Assembly: GCF_902506065.1 (NCBI RefSeq)
Contig: NZ_LR732912.1
Coordinates: 3,811,406-3,875,405, forward strand
From: Arthrobacter sp. 9V
GTDB lineage: Bacteria > Actinomycetota > Actinomycetes > Actinomycetales > Micrococcaceae
Length of the DNA: 64,000 nt
Reading direction: 5' to 3'
A program made the position numbers and the translations under genes. This document shows, piece after piece, positions 34,873-43,372 of this stretch (positions within the stretch are counted from its first letter, which is position 1; each line of letters starts with the position of its first letter). The notes beneath the pieces are model-generated. The model was not told the DNA's origin. It did not search any database and was given only the letters and a program-made list of their open reading frames with translations.

Positions 34873-35800
34873 CCCCACAGCACCCTCCACCAGGGCAGCC
34901 GCCCCGGCCCCCAGGTTTCCCTTGGAACGCCCGCGCAAGCTCTACACCTTGGCAAACCCCAGGAAGAGCCTCACGCTGACAATCGTGACCGGGTTGTTCG
35001 CGCTCTACTGCATTGTCCCCATGCTCTGGTTGGTCATCAACGCAACAAAATCCCAAGAAGATTTTGTTTCTTCGTTCGGCCTTGGCTTCGGCGAGCACTT
35101 TGCGTTGTGGGACAACGTCGTTCAAGTCTTCACTTTCCAAGAGGGCATCTTCTCGCGGTGGCTGCTGAACACGGTCCTGTACGTGGTAATCGGCGCAGTG
35201 GTGTCCACGTTCCTGGCGGCCTTGGGAGGCTACGCGCTTGCCAAGCACGATTTCGTTGGCAGGCGGGCTTTCCTCCTCATCGTGCTCGGATCCATTTCCG
35301 TTCCCGGAATCGCCTTGGCCATCCCCCAGTTCCTGCTTTTCGCCCAGCTCGGGATCACCAACACGCCGTGGGCCGTGCTCATCCAATCTTTCATCAATCC
35401 GTTCGGCCTCTACCTCATGTGGGTTTTTTCGGATCAGGCCGTACCCAACGGATTGATCGAGGCAGCCCGTATAGATGGTGCGGGAGAACTGCGCATATTC
35501 CTGCGCATCGCCTTCCCCCTGCTTGCCCCGGCCACGGTGACGGTGTTGTTGTTTTCCTTCGTATCCATCTGGAACAACTATTTCCTGCCGCTGATCATGC
35601 TGAAAGACCCGGCTTGGTACCCGCTCACTATTGGAATCAACCAGTGGAACAAACTTGGGTCCACCGCCGGAAATGGCGAGCTGATCCAAAATCTGGTGAT
35701 CACCGGCTCGCTGCTCATGATCATCCCGCTGATCGTCGCGTTCCTCAGCCTCCAGCGCTACTGGCAGTCCGGCCTTTCAATGGGTGCCATCAAGGACTAG
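34856..35800 (+). CDS. Sugar ABC transporter permease (MalG-like)
   Basis: A 314-residue membrane permease with six helices and the EAA motif LIEAARIDGAGELRIFLRIAFP (split as LIEAARIDGAGELRI and FLRIAFP). It is the second half of the transport channel, translated from an ATG that overlaps the preceding gene by 17 nt with GGGAATGA upstream. The N-terminal about 40 residues are polar and Pro-rich. Its stop is one base from the convergent YczE-like gene, so no terminator separates them. Confidence 0.93.
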   Translation: MPSTSSPTAPSTRAAAPAPRFPLERPRKLYTLANPRKSLTLTIVTGLFALYCIVPMLWLVINATKSQEDFVSSFGLGFGEHFALWDNVVQVFTFQEGIFSRWLLNTVLYVVIGAVVSTFLAALGGYALAKHDFVGRRAFLLIVLGSISVPGIALAIPQFLLFAQLGITNTPWAVLIQSFINPFGLYLMWVFSDQAVPNGLIEAARIDGAGELRIFLRIAFPLLAPATVTVLLFSFVSIWNNYFLPLIMLKDPAWYPLTIGINQWNKLGSTAGNGELIQNLVITGSLLMIIPLIVAFLSLQRYWQSGLSMGAIKD

Positions 35801-35801
35801 T

Positions 35802-36443
35802 TCAGGCAGCCTGCGCGGCCTCCACGGCTTCCGTGGGGGCCGTTGTCTTTGCACGTTCCGGAACCATGAACCTGGGAAGCAGTACCTGCACGATCGGGCC
35901 GATGGCCAGGGCGTAGACCACTGTACCCACACCGACGGAACCGCCCAGCAGGAAGCCCACGGCCAGGACAACTACTTCAATGCCCGTGCGGACCAACCGC
36001 ACGGACCACCCGGTACGGCGGACAAGGCCGGTCATCAGGCCATCGCGGGCGCCGGGTCCAAGGCGGGCACCGATGTAGCAGGCGGACGCGATGCCGTTGA
36101 GGATCACAGCACCTGCAAGCATGGCGATCTGCCCGCCCAGGTGTGAGAACTCCGGGATGAGCCACAGTCCCAGATCCGCAAAGAGTCCCACCAGGACCGC
36201 GTTGGCGATGGTTCCGATCCCCGGCATCTGACGGAGCGGGATCCACAGGAGAAGGACCAGGAAGCTGACTGCGATGACCACAACGCCAATGCTGAATCCG
36301 GTCTTTTGGGATACGCCTTGGTGGAACACATCCCAAGGGTCCAAACCAAGACCGGCGCGGATGAACATGGCCAAGGAGATGCCGTACATCGCGAGGCCGA
36401 TCAGGAGTTGAGAGATTCTGCGGGTCATCATGAAACACATCAT
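35802..36443 (-). CDS. YczE-like membrane protein
   Basis: A 213-residue membrane protein with about five or six helices. It matches the YczE/YyaS/YitT-like family, with LIGLAMYGISLAMFIRAGLGLDPWDVFHQG (visible as GISLAMFIRAGLG and DPWDVFHQG), GIGTIANAV and a GPGARDGLM loop. YczE proteins are regularly encoded next to MocR-type regulators, as here. Function is unresolved; a role in transport of a vitamin-related or amino compound has been suggested only by context. Several Met codons (36443, 36440, 36431, 36428) could start translation. Confidence 0.83.
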   Translation of the reverse strand: MMCFMMTRRISQLLIGLAMYGISLAMFIRAGLGLDPWDVFHQGVSQKTGFSIGVVVIAVSFLVLLLWIPLRQMPGIGTIANAVLVGLFADLGLWLIPEFSHLGGQIAMLAGAVILNGIASACYIGARLGPGARDGLMTGLVRRTGWSVRLVRTGIEVVVLAVGFLLGGSVGVGTVVYALAIGPIVQVLLPRFMVPERAKTTAPTEAVEAAQAA

Positions 36444-36492
36444 CCACGAAAACTGGCCTTGTATTCCATAGCCAGTTTGCAATACTGGTCTT
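36444..36492. promoter_or_regulatory. YczE/MocR divergent operator region
   Basis: This 49-bp gap carries three ACTGG-type half-sites: an inverted pair ACTGGC-N13-GCCAGT and an overlapping CCAGT-N7-ACTGG near the MocR start. AATACT (36481-36486) is followed by 6 nt and the MocR ATG. Repeated half-sites in the gap are typical of MocR binding regions. Confidence 0.6.
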
Positions 36493-37956
36493 ATGCCCGG
36501 CTCCCTGAATCCCACCGCCCTTGTTCGCCTCCTCGGCTCGTGGAACTCCGGCGCGCTGCCCGCCTACCGCGAGCTGGCCGACGTCGTGCGTTTGTTGGTG
36601 ATGGACGGCCGCGTCCCGTTGGACGTCGCCCTGCCCAGCGAGCGGGCACTCGCCCAGACATTGGGGCTCAGCCGCACCACGGTCACTGCCGCGTATGCGA
36701 GCCTCCGCGAACAGGGCTTCCTCACTGCCGGCCAGGGCAGCCGTGGACGGACCTGCATCCCCCACCGCACCGCTCCAGTGAGCGCCCCCGGACTCGCGGT
36801 TCCCGAGGGACTTCTTGATTTGGCTTATGCCTCGCTCCCGGCCGCCGGCGAAGTAGTGCACCGGGCCTTCGCTGACGCACTGACCGAGCTGCCCGCCCTC
36901 TTGCCCGGGTTCGGTTACGATGCCGTGGGCATTCCCGCCCTCCGCGAAGCCATCGCTGAAAAGTACACTTCCGAGGGGGTGCCCACAACCCCCGGCCAAA
37001 TCCTTGTTACCTCCGGAGCGCAGCATGCACTGAACATCGTGCTGAGGACGCTGGCCGGAAGGCAGGACCGCGTCCTGGTGGAACACCCCACCTACCCCAA
37101 CGCCCTGGACGCCATACGTGCAGCTGGCTGCAAGCCCCTGCCGGTGGCGCTACCTGCAATACAATCAAGCACCTCGCCGCCTTGGGATCTCGATGCCATG
37201 GTGGCCACCATGAACCAGCAGCGCCCCGCCATGGCATACCTGGTGCCGGACTTCCACAACCCCACCGGACGCATCATGTCAGACCTGCAGCGGAGGCGCC
37301 TGGCGCGGGCAGCGGCCGCGTCAGGGACCGTGTTGGTAGTGGATGAGACGCTGCGCGGGCTAAACCTCGACGGCGTCCGTACTGCGCCGATGTCATCCTT
37401 CAGTCCCGCGGTGGTTTCCATAGGGTCGCTCAGCAAGTCGCACTGGGCGGGGCTGAGGACGGGCTGGATCCGGGCGGACGAGGCGCTGATCGCCCGTTTT
37501 GTCTCCACCAGGACCGTCATGGATCTGGGCGGGCCGGTGGTGGAACAACTGGCTGCGGCGCGCCTGGTGCGGTCTTTCGCCGAACCGCTTGATGCCCGGC
37601 TCGAGGAGCTTCGGCGCAACCGGGAGTCGCTGCTGGGGTTGCTTGCCGAGCACTTGCCATCGTGGGAGGTGGAGCGACCCCGCGGTGGCCTCACCGCGTG
37701 GTGCCGCCTTCCCACGCCGTGCAGTACTGCGTTGACCGTACTCGCCCCCGACTTCGGTGTTCGCTTGGCGGCCGGCCCCCGTTTTGGGGTGGGTGGCGCG
37801 TTCGAGCATTACCTGCGTGTTCCGTTCACCTTGCCCGCCGCACAGTTGGAGTTCGCCGTGGGTGCACTGCGAGCAGCCCAGGATAAGCTCGACGCCTCAC
37901 CCCACCTTCGCCGGACGCTCCAAGCAGAGCAGCCCGCCGCCGTCGCGGTTGCCTAG
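36493..37956 (+). CDS. MocR-family (GntR-aminotransferase) regulator, YczR-like
   Basis: A 487-residue chimeric regulator. A GntR winged helix (about residues 20-90; ALPSERALAQTLGLSRTTVTAAY) is joined by a linker to a fold-type I aminotransferase domain. The PLP-binding Lys is visible in SIGSLSKSHWAGLRTGW. PDFHNPTGRIMS is the conserved cofactor-binding phrase. It is divergent from a YczE-like gene and probably regulates it in response to PLP or an amino compound. The start lacks a Shine-Dalgarno and is 6 nt from AATACT. Confidence 0.92.
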   Translation: MPGSLNPTALVRLLGSWNSGALPAYRELADVVRLLVMDGRVPLDVALPSERALAQTLGLSRTTVTAAYASLREQGFLTAGQGSRGRTCIPHRTAPVSAPGLAVPEGLLDLAYASLPAAGEVVHRAFADALTELPALLPGFGYDAVGIPALREAIAEKYTSEGVPTTPGQILVTSGAQHALNIVLRTLAGRQDRVLVEHPTYPNALDAIRAAGCKPLPVALPAIQSSTSPPWDLDAMVATMNQQRPAMAYLVPDFHNPTGRIMSDLQRRRLARAAAASGTVLVVDETLRGLNLDGVRTAPMSSFSPAVVSIGSLSKSHWAGLRTGWIRADEALIARFVSTRTVMDLGGPVVEQLAAARLVRSFAEPLDARLEELRRNRESLLGLLAEHLPSWEVERPRGGLTAWCRLPTPCSTALTVLAPDFGVRLAAGPRFGVGGAFEHYLRVPFTLPAAQLEFAVGALRAAQDKLDASPHLRRTLQAEQPAAVAVA

Positions 37957-37980
37957 GCCGCCGGCCGCCGGACTCGCCGT

Positions 37981-38054
37981 TGCTACCCAACTGAGTCGCA
38001 GTTAACGCCGTTTTGGCCCCATCAAAACGGCATGTGCTGCTACCTGGTTGGGGC
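37981..38054. repeat. Palindromic intergenic element
   Basis: A nested palindrome. The inner stem GCCGTTTTG (38007-38015)/CAAAACGGC (38023-38031) is perfect with a 7-nt loop. Imperfect outer arms run from CTACCCAACTGAGTCGCAG to CTGCTACCTGGTTGGGG. It lies between convergent genes, supplies the stop codon and last codons of the DUF4188 gene, and may act as a two-way terminator. Confidence 0.7.
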
Positions 38055-38549
38055 CGGGCCAGCAGATCGGGCCGCCCCGCCCATGCGCTGCTTGGCCGTA
38101 TTGCTGCCGGGTCCCACCGGAACATGGGTTGTGGCCTTCGCCAGGCCAAAGAGCGGCATGCCGTTATAGACCACTTCAATACCCGCTGCCGGCACCTGGT
38201 ACGTCTCGTGCCACACACCAATATCGCCGCTGCCTGCGACCTCTTTCATAAACTTCCGCCATGGCCCCAGGTGCGGCGAATCCTTGTCCGCGGCGAAGCG
38301 CCTCAAATGCTCCGGACTCTCCCAATAGCTGAGCAGCATGGTGGTCCGACCGAACCATTGCTCGCTACCAAGCAGCCCGGCCTCGGGGTTGGCCGCGAGG
38401 TGCTGCATCATGGTGGGCATTGCCGATGCCACCTTGGCCACTTTCGCCAGCTTCCACCACCGGTTTGCCCGCATCCCAATGAGGAAAACGGTCACTGAAT
38501 CGCGCCCTGTGTCCGCAGTGAAGCGGCCTGGGAAGATGTCCTGTGCCAT
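38040..38549 (-). CDS. DUF4188 protein
   Basis: A 169-residue soluble protein recognised as DUF4188, with FTADTGRDSVTVFLIGMRANRWW (visible as DSVTVFLIGMR), LLGSEQWFGRTTMLLSYW and VGIWHETY-like GVWHETYQVP. The fold is related to dimeric alpha-beta-barrel monooxygenases, so heme or small-molecule oxidation is possible but unproven. GAAGGA precedes the start. It is divergent from a TetR regulator with a palindromic site between them. The last 15 codons read into the palindromic element at 37981-38054 and look unconserved. Confidence 0.85.
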   Translation of the reverse strand: MAQDIFPGRFTADTGRDSVTVFLIGMRANRWWKLAKVAKVASAMPTMMQHLAANPEAGLLGSEQWFGRTTMLLSYWESPEHLRRFAADKDSPHLGPWRKFMKEVAGSGDIGVWHETYQVPAAGIEVVYNGMPLFGLAKATTHVPVGPGSNTAKQRMGGAARSAGPAPTR

Positions 38550-38591
38550 GAGAATCCTTCAGTTGGCGGACCCACGATTACCGGATCCGAG

Positions 38592-38612
38592 TTTCGTAAC
38601 GCTGTTATGAAA
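38592..38612. promoter_or_regulatory. Candidate TetR operator
   Basis: TTTCGTAAC-GCT-GTTATGAAA is a near-perfect inverted repeat (8 of 9 pairs) between the divergent DUF4188 and TetR genes. A further half-site, GTTATGGAA, follows at 38617-38625. Confidence 0.65.
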
Positions 38613-38636
38613 CAATGTTATGGAACACTTGAAGCT

Positions 38637-39224
38637 ATGGCAAGACCCGTAGTTCACGATCAGCACGTCCAGGACCGGCTTCTCGCGGTAACCGCCGAGT
38701 TGGTGGACCGCGAAGGGCCTGCGCGCGTCACCCTCCGCGACGTCGCCGCCGCCGCGGAAACGTCCACCACGGCCATCTACTCGCTGTTCGGCGGGAAAGC
38801 ACAACTGTTGACGGCCGCCGTCGACGACGGTTTTCGCTCCTTTGGTGAATCCCAACGGGAGGCAGCCAAGGGCGGACTGTTGGAACTGGGCCGGGCATAC
38901 CGCGTCTGGGCACTGGAACACCCGGCCCTCTACCGCCTGATGTTCGGCGGGGCATTGACGGCCTATGTCGATTGCAGCCCGACGCCGGACGTCGCCTCGG
39001 ACTCGATGCTTCCGTTGGTCGAAGCGGTGGTCGCCGCACAGTCCGCGGGCACTCTCCGCAAGGATGATCCCACAATGGTGGCCATGGCCATCTGGGGACA
39101 AGTCCACGGGCTCGTCAGCCTGGAGTTGGCACAAATGAACGATCCCGCCACAGACTGGCCCGGGATTTACAAGGCCGCCCTGGATTCCGTAACCCGGGCC
39201 TGGGCGGCCTCACCGCAGCTCTAG
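38637..39224 (+). CDS. TetR-family regulator
   Basis: A 195-residue repressor. The N-terminal helix-turn-helix is PARVTLRDVAAAAETSTTAIYSLFGGKAQL (seen as VTLRDVAAAAETSTTAIYSLF). The C-terminal domain resembles TetR_C_33/WHG types, with YRVWALEHPALYRLMFG. It is divergent from DUF4188 and likely controls that gene and itself through 38592-38612. ATG 38637 was chosen for the family-typical start; ATG 38607 adds ten residues and would lie in the operator. It overlaps the convergent SRPBCC gene by 4 bp. Confidence 0.88.
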   Translation: MARPVVHDQHVQDRLLAVTAELVDREGPARVTLRDVAAAAETSTTAIYSLFGGKAQLLTAAVDDGFRSFGESQREAAKGGLLELGRAYRVWALEHPALYRLMFGGALTAYVDCSPTPDVASDSMLPLVEAVVAAQSAGTLRKDDPTMVAMAIWGQVHGLVSLELAQMNDPATDWPGIYKAALDSVTRAWAASPQL

Positions 39225-39905
39225 GCGTAGACCTTTTCCAGGAATGCGCCCCAGGTCTTGGCCGTGAGTTCCGAGTCGCCGGAGCCACTGAACTCGTGCA
39301 CGGTCATGCCGACCGGAGCACCGAAAGCGTTCCGGCCGAAGAAGCGGTACATGGTGTCCGCAGTCCGGAGGCCCAGGAAGTTCTCGTTGGAAAAGTCCAC
39401 TTCCCCGCTGAGCCGGCCCACGCCGTCGACGTTCACATCCACTGCGGTCCCGGCGGCGGCACTTTCCACTCCCAGCGCCTTTTTAAGCTGCGAGAATCCG
39501 TCGGCCGTCTGCGAAGAAGCAGGCGCCTGAATATCGGTGAAGGCCACCGGCTTGCCATCAAAATACCTGAGGTACTGGCCAAGGGTGTGCAGGTAAAACT
39601 CGGTGTGCTTGCTGGCGCCGTCGTATTGCTCGTCCCAGTTGTCGGCAAAGATCCCGCTGTGAACATAGTGCAGCTTGGCCCGGCCGCCCTCAAGCGGCTC
39701 AAGGACGCGCTCCAACTGATTGAACCAGCCGTCAGGGCCGTCCATCCGGGACACCAAATGGCTGGGGTATTCCTCGATGGTCTTGACGCTGGGCCACTGA
39801 TCCGTGGGGAACATCCAGGCAGGAGTGTCCTGGGTGACCGCCTGCCACACGCGCTCAGGAGTGCCGGGCAGCTCGACGTCCGTTTCGATCTCGAATTTCC
39901 GGTTG

Positions 39906-39913
<8 letters not shown>
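39221..39913 (-). CDS. SRPBCC/AHSA1-type protein, ArsR-linked
   Basis: A 230-residue protein of the SRPBCC (AHSA1-like) superfamily, with a start FEIETDVELPGTPERVWQAVT, then DTPAWMFPTDQWP and a long C-terminal half with a second sheet (DVNVDGVGRLSGEVDF). It probably binds a hydrophobic ligand. The gene overlaps the upstream ArsR gene by 8 nt, and AAAAGGAT precedes its ATG. ArsR-SRPBCC pairs are common in actinobacteria and usually work as autoregulated units. Its 3' end overlaps the TetR gene by 4 bp. Confidence 0.87.
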
Positions 39914-40586
<673 letters not shown>

Positions 40587-40592
40587 GCTTCA

Positions 40593-40622
40593 AGTATGCG
40601 TACCGACAACTTTTATTGTCAA
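40593..40622 (-). promoter_or_regulatory. Leaderless promoter of the ArsR-SRPBCC operon
   Basis: Read on the minus strand: consensus TTGACA (40617-40622), 18-nt spacer, CATACT (40593-40598), then 6 nt to ATG at 40586. The transcript should begin at or next to the start codon. Confidence 0.75.
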
Positions 40623-40653
40623 GAACTTTTTTGTGTTCGGATAGCTCTTCCGT

Positions 40654-40714
40654 TGCGGGGCCTGCTGTGCGCGCTTCGCGTCCAAATTGGGGCGCAGAGC
40701 GGGCCCAACAACGG
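40654..40714. repeat. 61-bp hairpin repeat, copy 2
   Basis: This copy aligns base for base in length with 1-61. The arms TGCGGGGCCTGCT and GCAGAGCGGGCCC are conserved while the centre differs, so the hairpin is kept. It lies between divergent ArsR and pseudouridine-synthase genes, immediately upstream of the latter's -10. Confidence 0.7.
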
Positions 40715-40720
40715 CCCCGG

Positions 40721-40732
40721 TAGAATTGTCAC
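40721..40732 (+). promoter_or_regulatory. Leaderless -10 of pseudouridine synthase gene
   Basis: TAGAAT (40721-40726) is followed by 6 nt and GTG (40733), with ATG at 40736. No Shine-Dalgarno and no clear -35 were seen; the hairpin repeat occupies the -35 zone. Confidence 0.55.
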
Positions 40733-41662
40733 GTGATGCAATCCCCCCTCCCCGTACGCGACGGCGTAAACGCCACCCGCCTGCGCCTCCCGGACGAGGG
40801 CCCGTGGACCACGGCCATGGACTACATGATGCACCGCTGGGGACACATTGATCCCCAAGGAATCGAGGACCGGTTCGACGCCGGCGAGATCGTAGGAGAG
40901 GGCGGCGTTCCGCTGGATCGCAGCACCAAACTGGAGGACCACACCTTTATTTGGTACTACCGCACCCTCCCGCCGGAGACGCGCCTGCCCGTGGAAATCA
41001 GCATCCTCCACCAGGACGAACACATCCTGGTGGTGGACAAGCCCCACTTCCTCCCCACTACTCCAGGCGGCACCTACATCCAGGAATCCGCGCTGGTTCG
41101 GCTCCGGAACCTGCTCGAGCTCCCGGACCTCATCCCCATGCACCGCCTGGACCGCATGACAGCCGGCCTCCTGCTGCTCTCCACCAACCCCGAAACCCGC
41201 GGCAAATACCAGGTCCTCTTCGAGAAGCGCCAGGTCCAGAAGGAATACGAGTGCGTGTCGGCCGCGACGCCCGCCGCAGGTTATCCCGCCGTCGAGTTCC
41301 CGGCAGTGGTCCGCAACCGCATGACCAAGTCCCGCAGCTACCTGCTCGCCGAAGTCATCCCCGGCGAACCGAACGCTGAAACGCGCATTGAACAAACAAG
41401 AACGTTCGACGCCGGCACTCACCAGCGCGCGCTGTACCGGCTGGAGCCGCACACGGGAAAGACGCATCAACTCCGCGTTCACATGGCTTCCCTCGGGTTG
41501 GGAATCGTCAACGACGCTTTCTACCCGGACCTCCTGGACAAAGCTCCTGACGACTACAGCAAACCCCTTCAGTTGCTGGCACGCGGCATCACTTTTGTGG
41601 ACCCCATCAGTAAGCAACGCGTGGAATACCGTAGCCAGCTGGAGCTCAGCGAAGCCCACTGA
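40733..41662 (+). CDS. RluA-family pseudouridine synthase
   Basis: A 309-residue enzyme that isomerises uridine to pseudouridine in rRNA or tRNA. The catalytic Asp lies in PMHRLDRMTAGLLLLS. Other family motifs are ILVVDKPHFLPTTPGG and the C-terminal ALYRLEPHTGKTHQLRVHMASLG (seen as HTGKTHQLRVHM). No S4 domain is obvious. The target site is not deducible. GTG 40733 lies 6 nt after TAGAAT and fits a leaderless start, and ATG 40736 is the next codon. The 61-bp repeat is just upstream. Confidence 0.92.
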   Translation: MMQSPLPVRDGVNATRLRLPDEGPWTTAMDYMMHRWGHIDPQGIEDRFDAGEIVGEGGVPLDRSTKLEDHTFIWYYRTLPPETRLPVEISILHQDEHILVVDKPHFLPTTPGGTYIQESALVRLRNLLELPDLIPMHRLDRMTAGLLLLSTNPETRGKYQVLFEKRQVQKEYECVSAATPAAGYPAVEFPAVVRNRMTKSRSYLLAEVIPGEPNAETRIEQTRTFDAGTHQRALYRLEPHTGKTHQLRVHMASLGLGIVNDAFYPDLLDKAPDDYSKPLQLLARGITFVDPISKQRVEYRSQLELSEAH

Positions 41663-41686
41663 CTCGGGCGACGGCTCACCCCCTGC

Positions 41687-42244
41687 TCAAGCTTCAAACC
41701 CCGGCGACGATTCAAACACTGTCCGGAACACCGCCGTCGTGTCCTCCGAAAACAGCACGAACTCCACCAACTCAAGCGAGCTGTTATCAGCACCACGTCC
41801 TGAAGACGACGACGAAAACCACCTCACGGCGTCGAACGCTACCTCCGCAACCTGACGGGCGTCCCAACCATAAATTCCGGCGCTGATCGCAGGGAAAGCC
41901 ACTGACCGGGCACCAAGCCCGGCCGCCACTGACAGGCTTTCACGGAAGCACGAGGCGAGCAGCGCCGGATCGGTCTGGCCCGCATGCCGGTTAGGTCCCA
42001 CAGTATGGATCACCCACCGCGAAGGGAGCTTGAAAGCGGGAGTCGCGACGGCGGAACCAACCGGCAGCCCGTCCTGTAACTGCGTCCGCCTCAACTCCCG
42101 GCACGCCTCCAGCAGCTCCCTGCCTGCAGCCCTGTGGATAGCGCCGTCCACTCCCCCTCCACCAAGCAAAGACGAGTTGGCGGCGTTGACGATCGCGTCA
42201 ACGCCGCGTGTGGTGAGGTCCCCGCGCAGAATGTCGATTCGCAT
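41687..42244 (-). CDS. Macrodomain protein (ADP-ribosyl hydrolase-like)
   Basis: A 185-residue single macrodomain: MRIDILRGDLTTRGVDAIVNAANSSLLGGGGVDGAIHRAAG (visible as VDAIVNAANSSLLGGGGVDG), IHTVGPNRHAG and ISAGIYGWDARQVAE. The Asn/Gly loops match MacroD-type hydrolases that remove ADP-ribose from proteins or deacetylate O-acetyl-ADP-ribose. A Ser/Gly stretch (WFSSSSSGRG) lies in the C-terminal third. It is divergent from the DedA gene with a 53-bp gap. Confidence 0.93.
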   Translation of the reverse strand: MRIDILRGDLTTRGVDAIVNAANSSLLGGGGVDGAIHRAAGRELLEACRELRRTQLQDGLPVGSAVATPAFKLPSRWVIHTVGPNRHAGQTDPALLASCFRESLSVAAGLGARSVAFPAISAGIYGWDARQVAEVAFDAVRWFSSSSSGRGADNSSLELVEFVLFSEDTTAVFRTVFESSPGFEA

Positions 42245-42297
42245 GGCCCAGTCTCACTCCGAAGCGGCGGACACGGCAAGTGCGGTACCTTGTGCCC

Positions 42298-42942
42298 ATG
42301 GACTTCACCGCCCCGGAAACTTGGGGATCCGCAATTTACCTGTGGATCGTCCCCATTGTGCTGGGCGATGCCATCTTCCCGCCCATCCCCTCCGAAATGG
42401 TGGTGATCACTGGCGGGGCGCTCGCTGCCGACGGCCACGCGAACTTCTGGCTCATTCTTTTCCTGGCAGCATTCGCTTCCTGGCTCGGCGACATGCTGGT
42501 TTTCCTCTTGTTCAAGCGGCGGATCAGCCATGTCCTGGACCGTTGGTCGTGGGGGCGGCGCATCCACCGCGGCATCCACGAGGCCATTGCCAAAGCGGGC
42601 CGCTCCTCAACCTACGGCGCCATCATTGGCGCGCGCTTCATCCCCGGTGGCAGGCTCGCCACCTCATCCGCGGCAGGGATAGCGAACGTCTCGGTGCGCG
42701 GGTTCAGCCTGTGCGCCGGATTGGGTGCCGTGCTGTGGGCCGTGTGGCAGGTTGGCCTGGGATACTTCACCGGCTCCGCCACCAAGCTCCCATTCTGGGC
42801 CAGTTCACTCATTGGAGTGGGACTGGGGCTGGTGATCGGCGTTGTGGTGGGATTGATCGTCACCCGGCGCCGCGGCACCCGCTCACCGGTGGAGGAACCG
42901 TTCGACGCCGACAAGCCCGGCGACGTGGCACAGCCCGAGTAA
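42298..42942 (+). CDS. DedA-family membrane protein
   Basis: A 214-residue membrane protein of the DedA/SNARE-associated family, with about five helices. Conserved features are GDAIFPPIPSEMV, WLGDMLVFLL and GARFIPGGRLATSSAAG with its functional Arg residues. DedA proteins are thought to flip lipids such as undecaprenyl phosphate or support membrane proton balance. ATG 42298 is exactly 6 nt after TACCTT (42286-42291), favouring a leaderless start over the in-frame GTG at 42280. The C-terminal tail is charged. Confidence 0.9.
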   Translation: MDFTAPETWGSAIYLWIVPIVLGDAIFPPIPSEMVVITGGALAADGHANFWLILFLAAFASWLGDMLVFLLFKRRISHVLDRWSWGRRIHRGIHEAIAKAGRSSTYGAIIGARFIPGGRLATSSAAGIANVSVRGFSLCAGLGAVLWAVWQVGLGYFTGSATKLPFWASSLIGVGLGLVIGVVVGLIVTRRRGTRSPVEEPFDADKPGDVAQPE

Positions 42943-42962
42943 AGCCGGTTTCGTGCCCGGTT

Positions 42963-43268
42963 CTAGACCGGCGACCAACGTCCGCGACTGCGACGCAGTA
43001 CGTAAAGGCTGCCGGTCAAAGCAACACGCTCGACGGCGTCACGCATCATGGCTGCCGACGTCCGGGCTTCGTCGTTCTCGCCGGAGTAGTCGCGATCATC
43101 AACGGTGAAGCGGAGGCTGAGCTGGGGTACTCCGCCCACGATGTCCAGCTGGTTCGCTTCGACGTGGTGGCGGGTTTCCAGCGCTTCCACCGCTGCGGCC
43201 ATCACCGATTCAGGTGCGTTGCCCGGTTTGAGGCCAGTGATCTTCAACTTGGTCTGGAACGACGGCAT
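42963..43268 (-). CDS. Conserved hypothetical small protein
   Basis: A 101-residue soluble protein of unrecognised family, with an alpha/beta pattern: strand FQTKLKITGL, helix ESVMAAAVEALETRH, strand DIVGGVPQLSLRFTVDD, helix TSAAMMRDAVERVAL, and strand GSLYVLRRSRGRW. This order suggests a ferredoxin-like or dodecin-like fold. No catalytic residues are apparent. It has amino-acid and codon use normal for the region, so it is probably real. It is convergent with DedA, 20 bp away. Confidence 0.7.
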   Translation of the reverse strand: MPSFQTKLKITGLKPGNAPESVMAAAVEALETRHHVEANQLDIVGGVPQLSLRFTVDDRDYSGENDEARTSAAMMRDAVERVALTGSLYVLRRSRGRWSPV

Positions 43269-43278
43269 CCCACTACCC

Positions 43279-43370
43279 TATCCCTCCCGCACATCCCGCG
43301 CCTTTGGCCGGATCCCTCTATCACCTGGTGATAGAGGGATCCAGAAAACCCCGAGGGATGTGAGAGACGG
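43279..43370. repeat. Palindrome with dispersed 32-bp repeat unit
   Basis: Positions 43310-43342 form a 33-nt near-perfect palindrome (16-bp arms, GGATCCCTCTATCACC and its complement, with one central T). It is preceded at 43279-43310 by a 32-nt unit closely matching the tandem array at 62014-62172, and followed by GAGGGATGTGAGAG, an inverted relative. It lies downstream of ppc and may terminate or stabilise its message. Confidence 0.75.
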
Positions 43371-43372
43371 TG

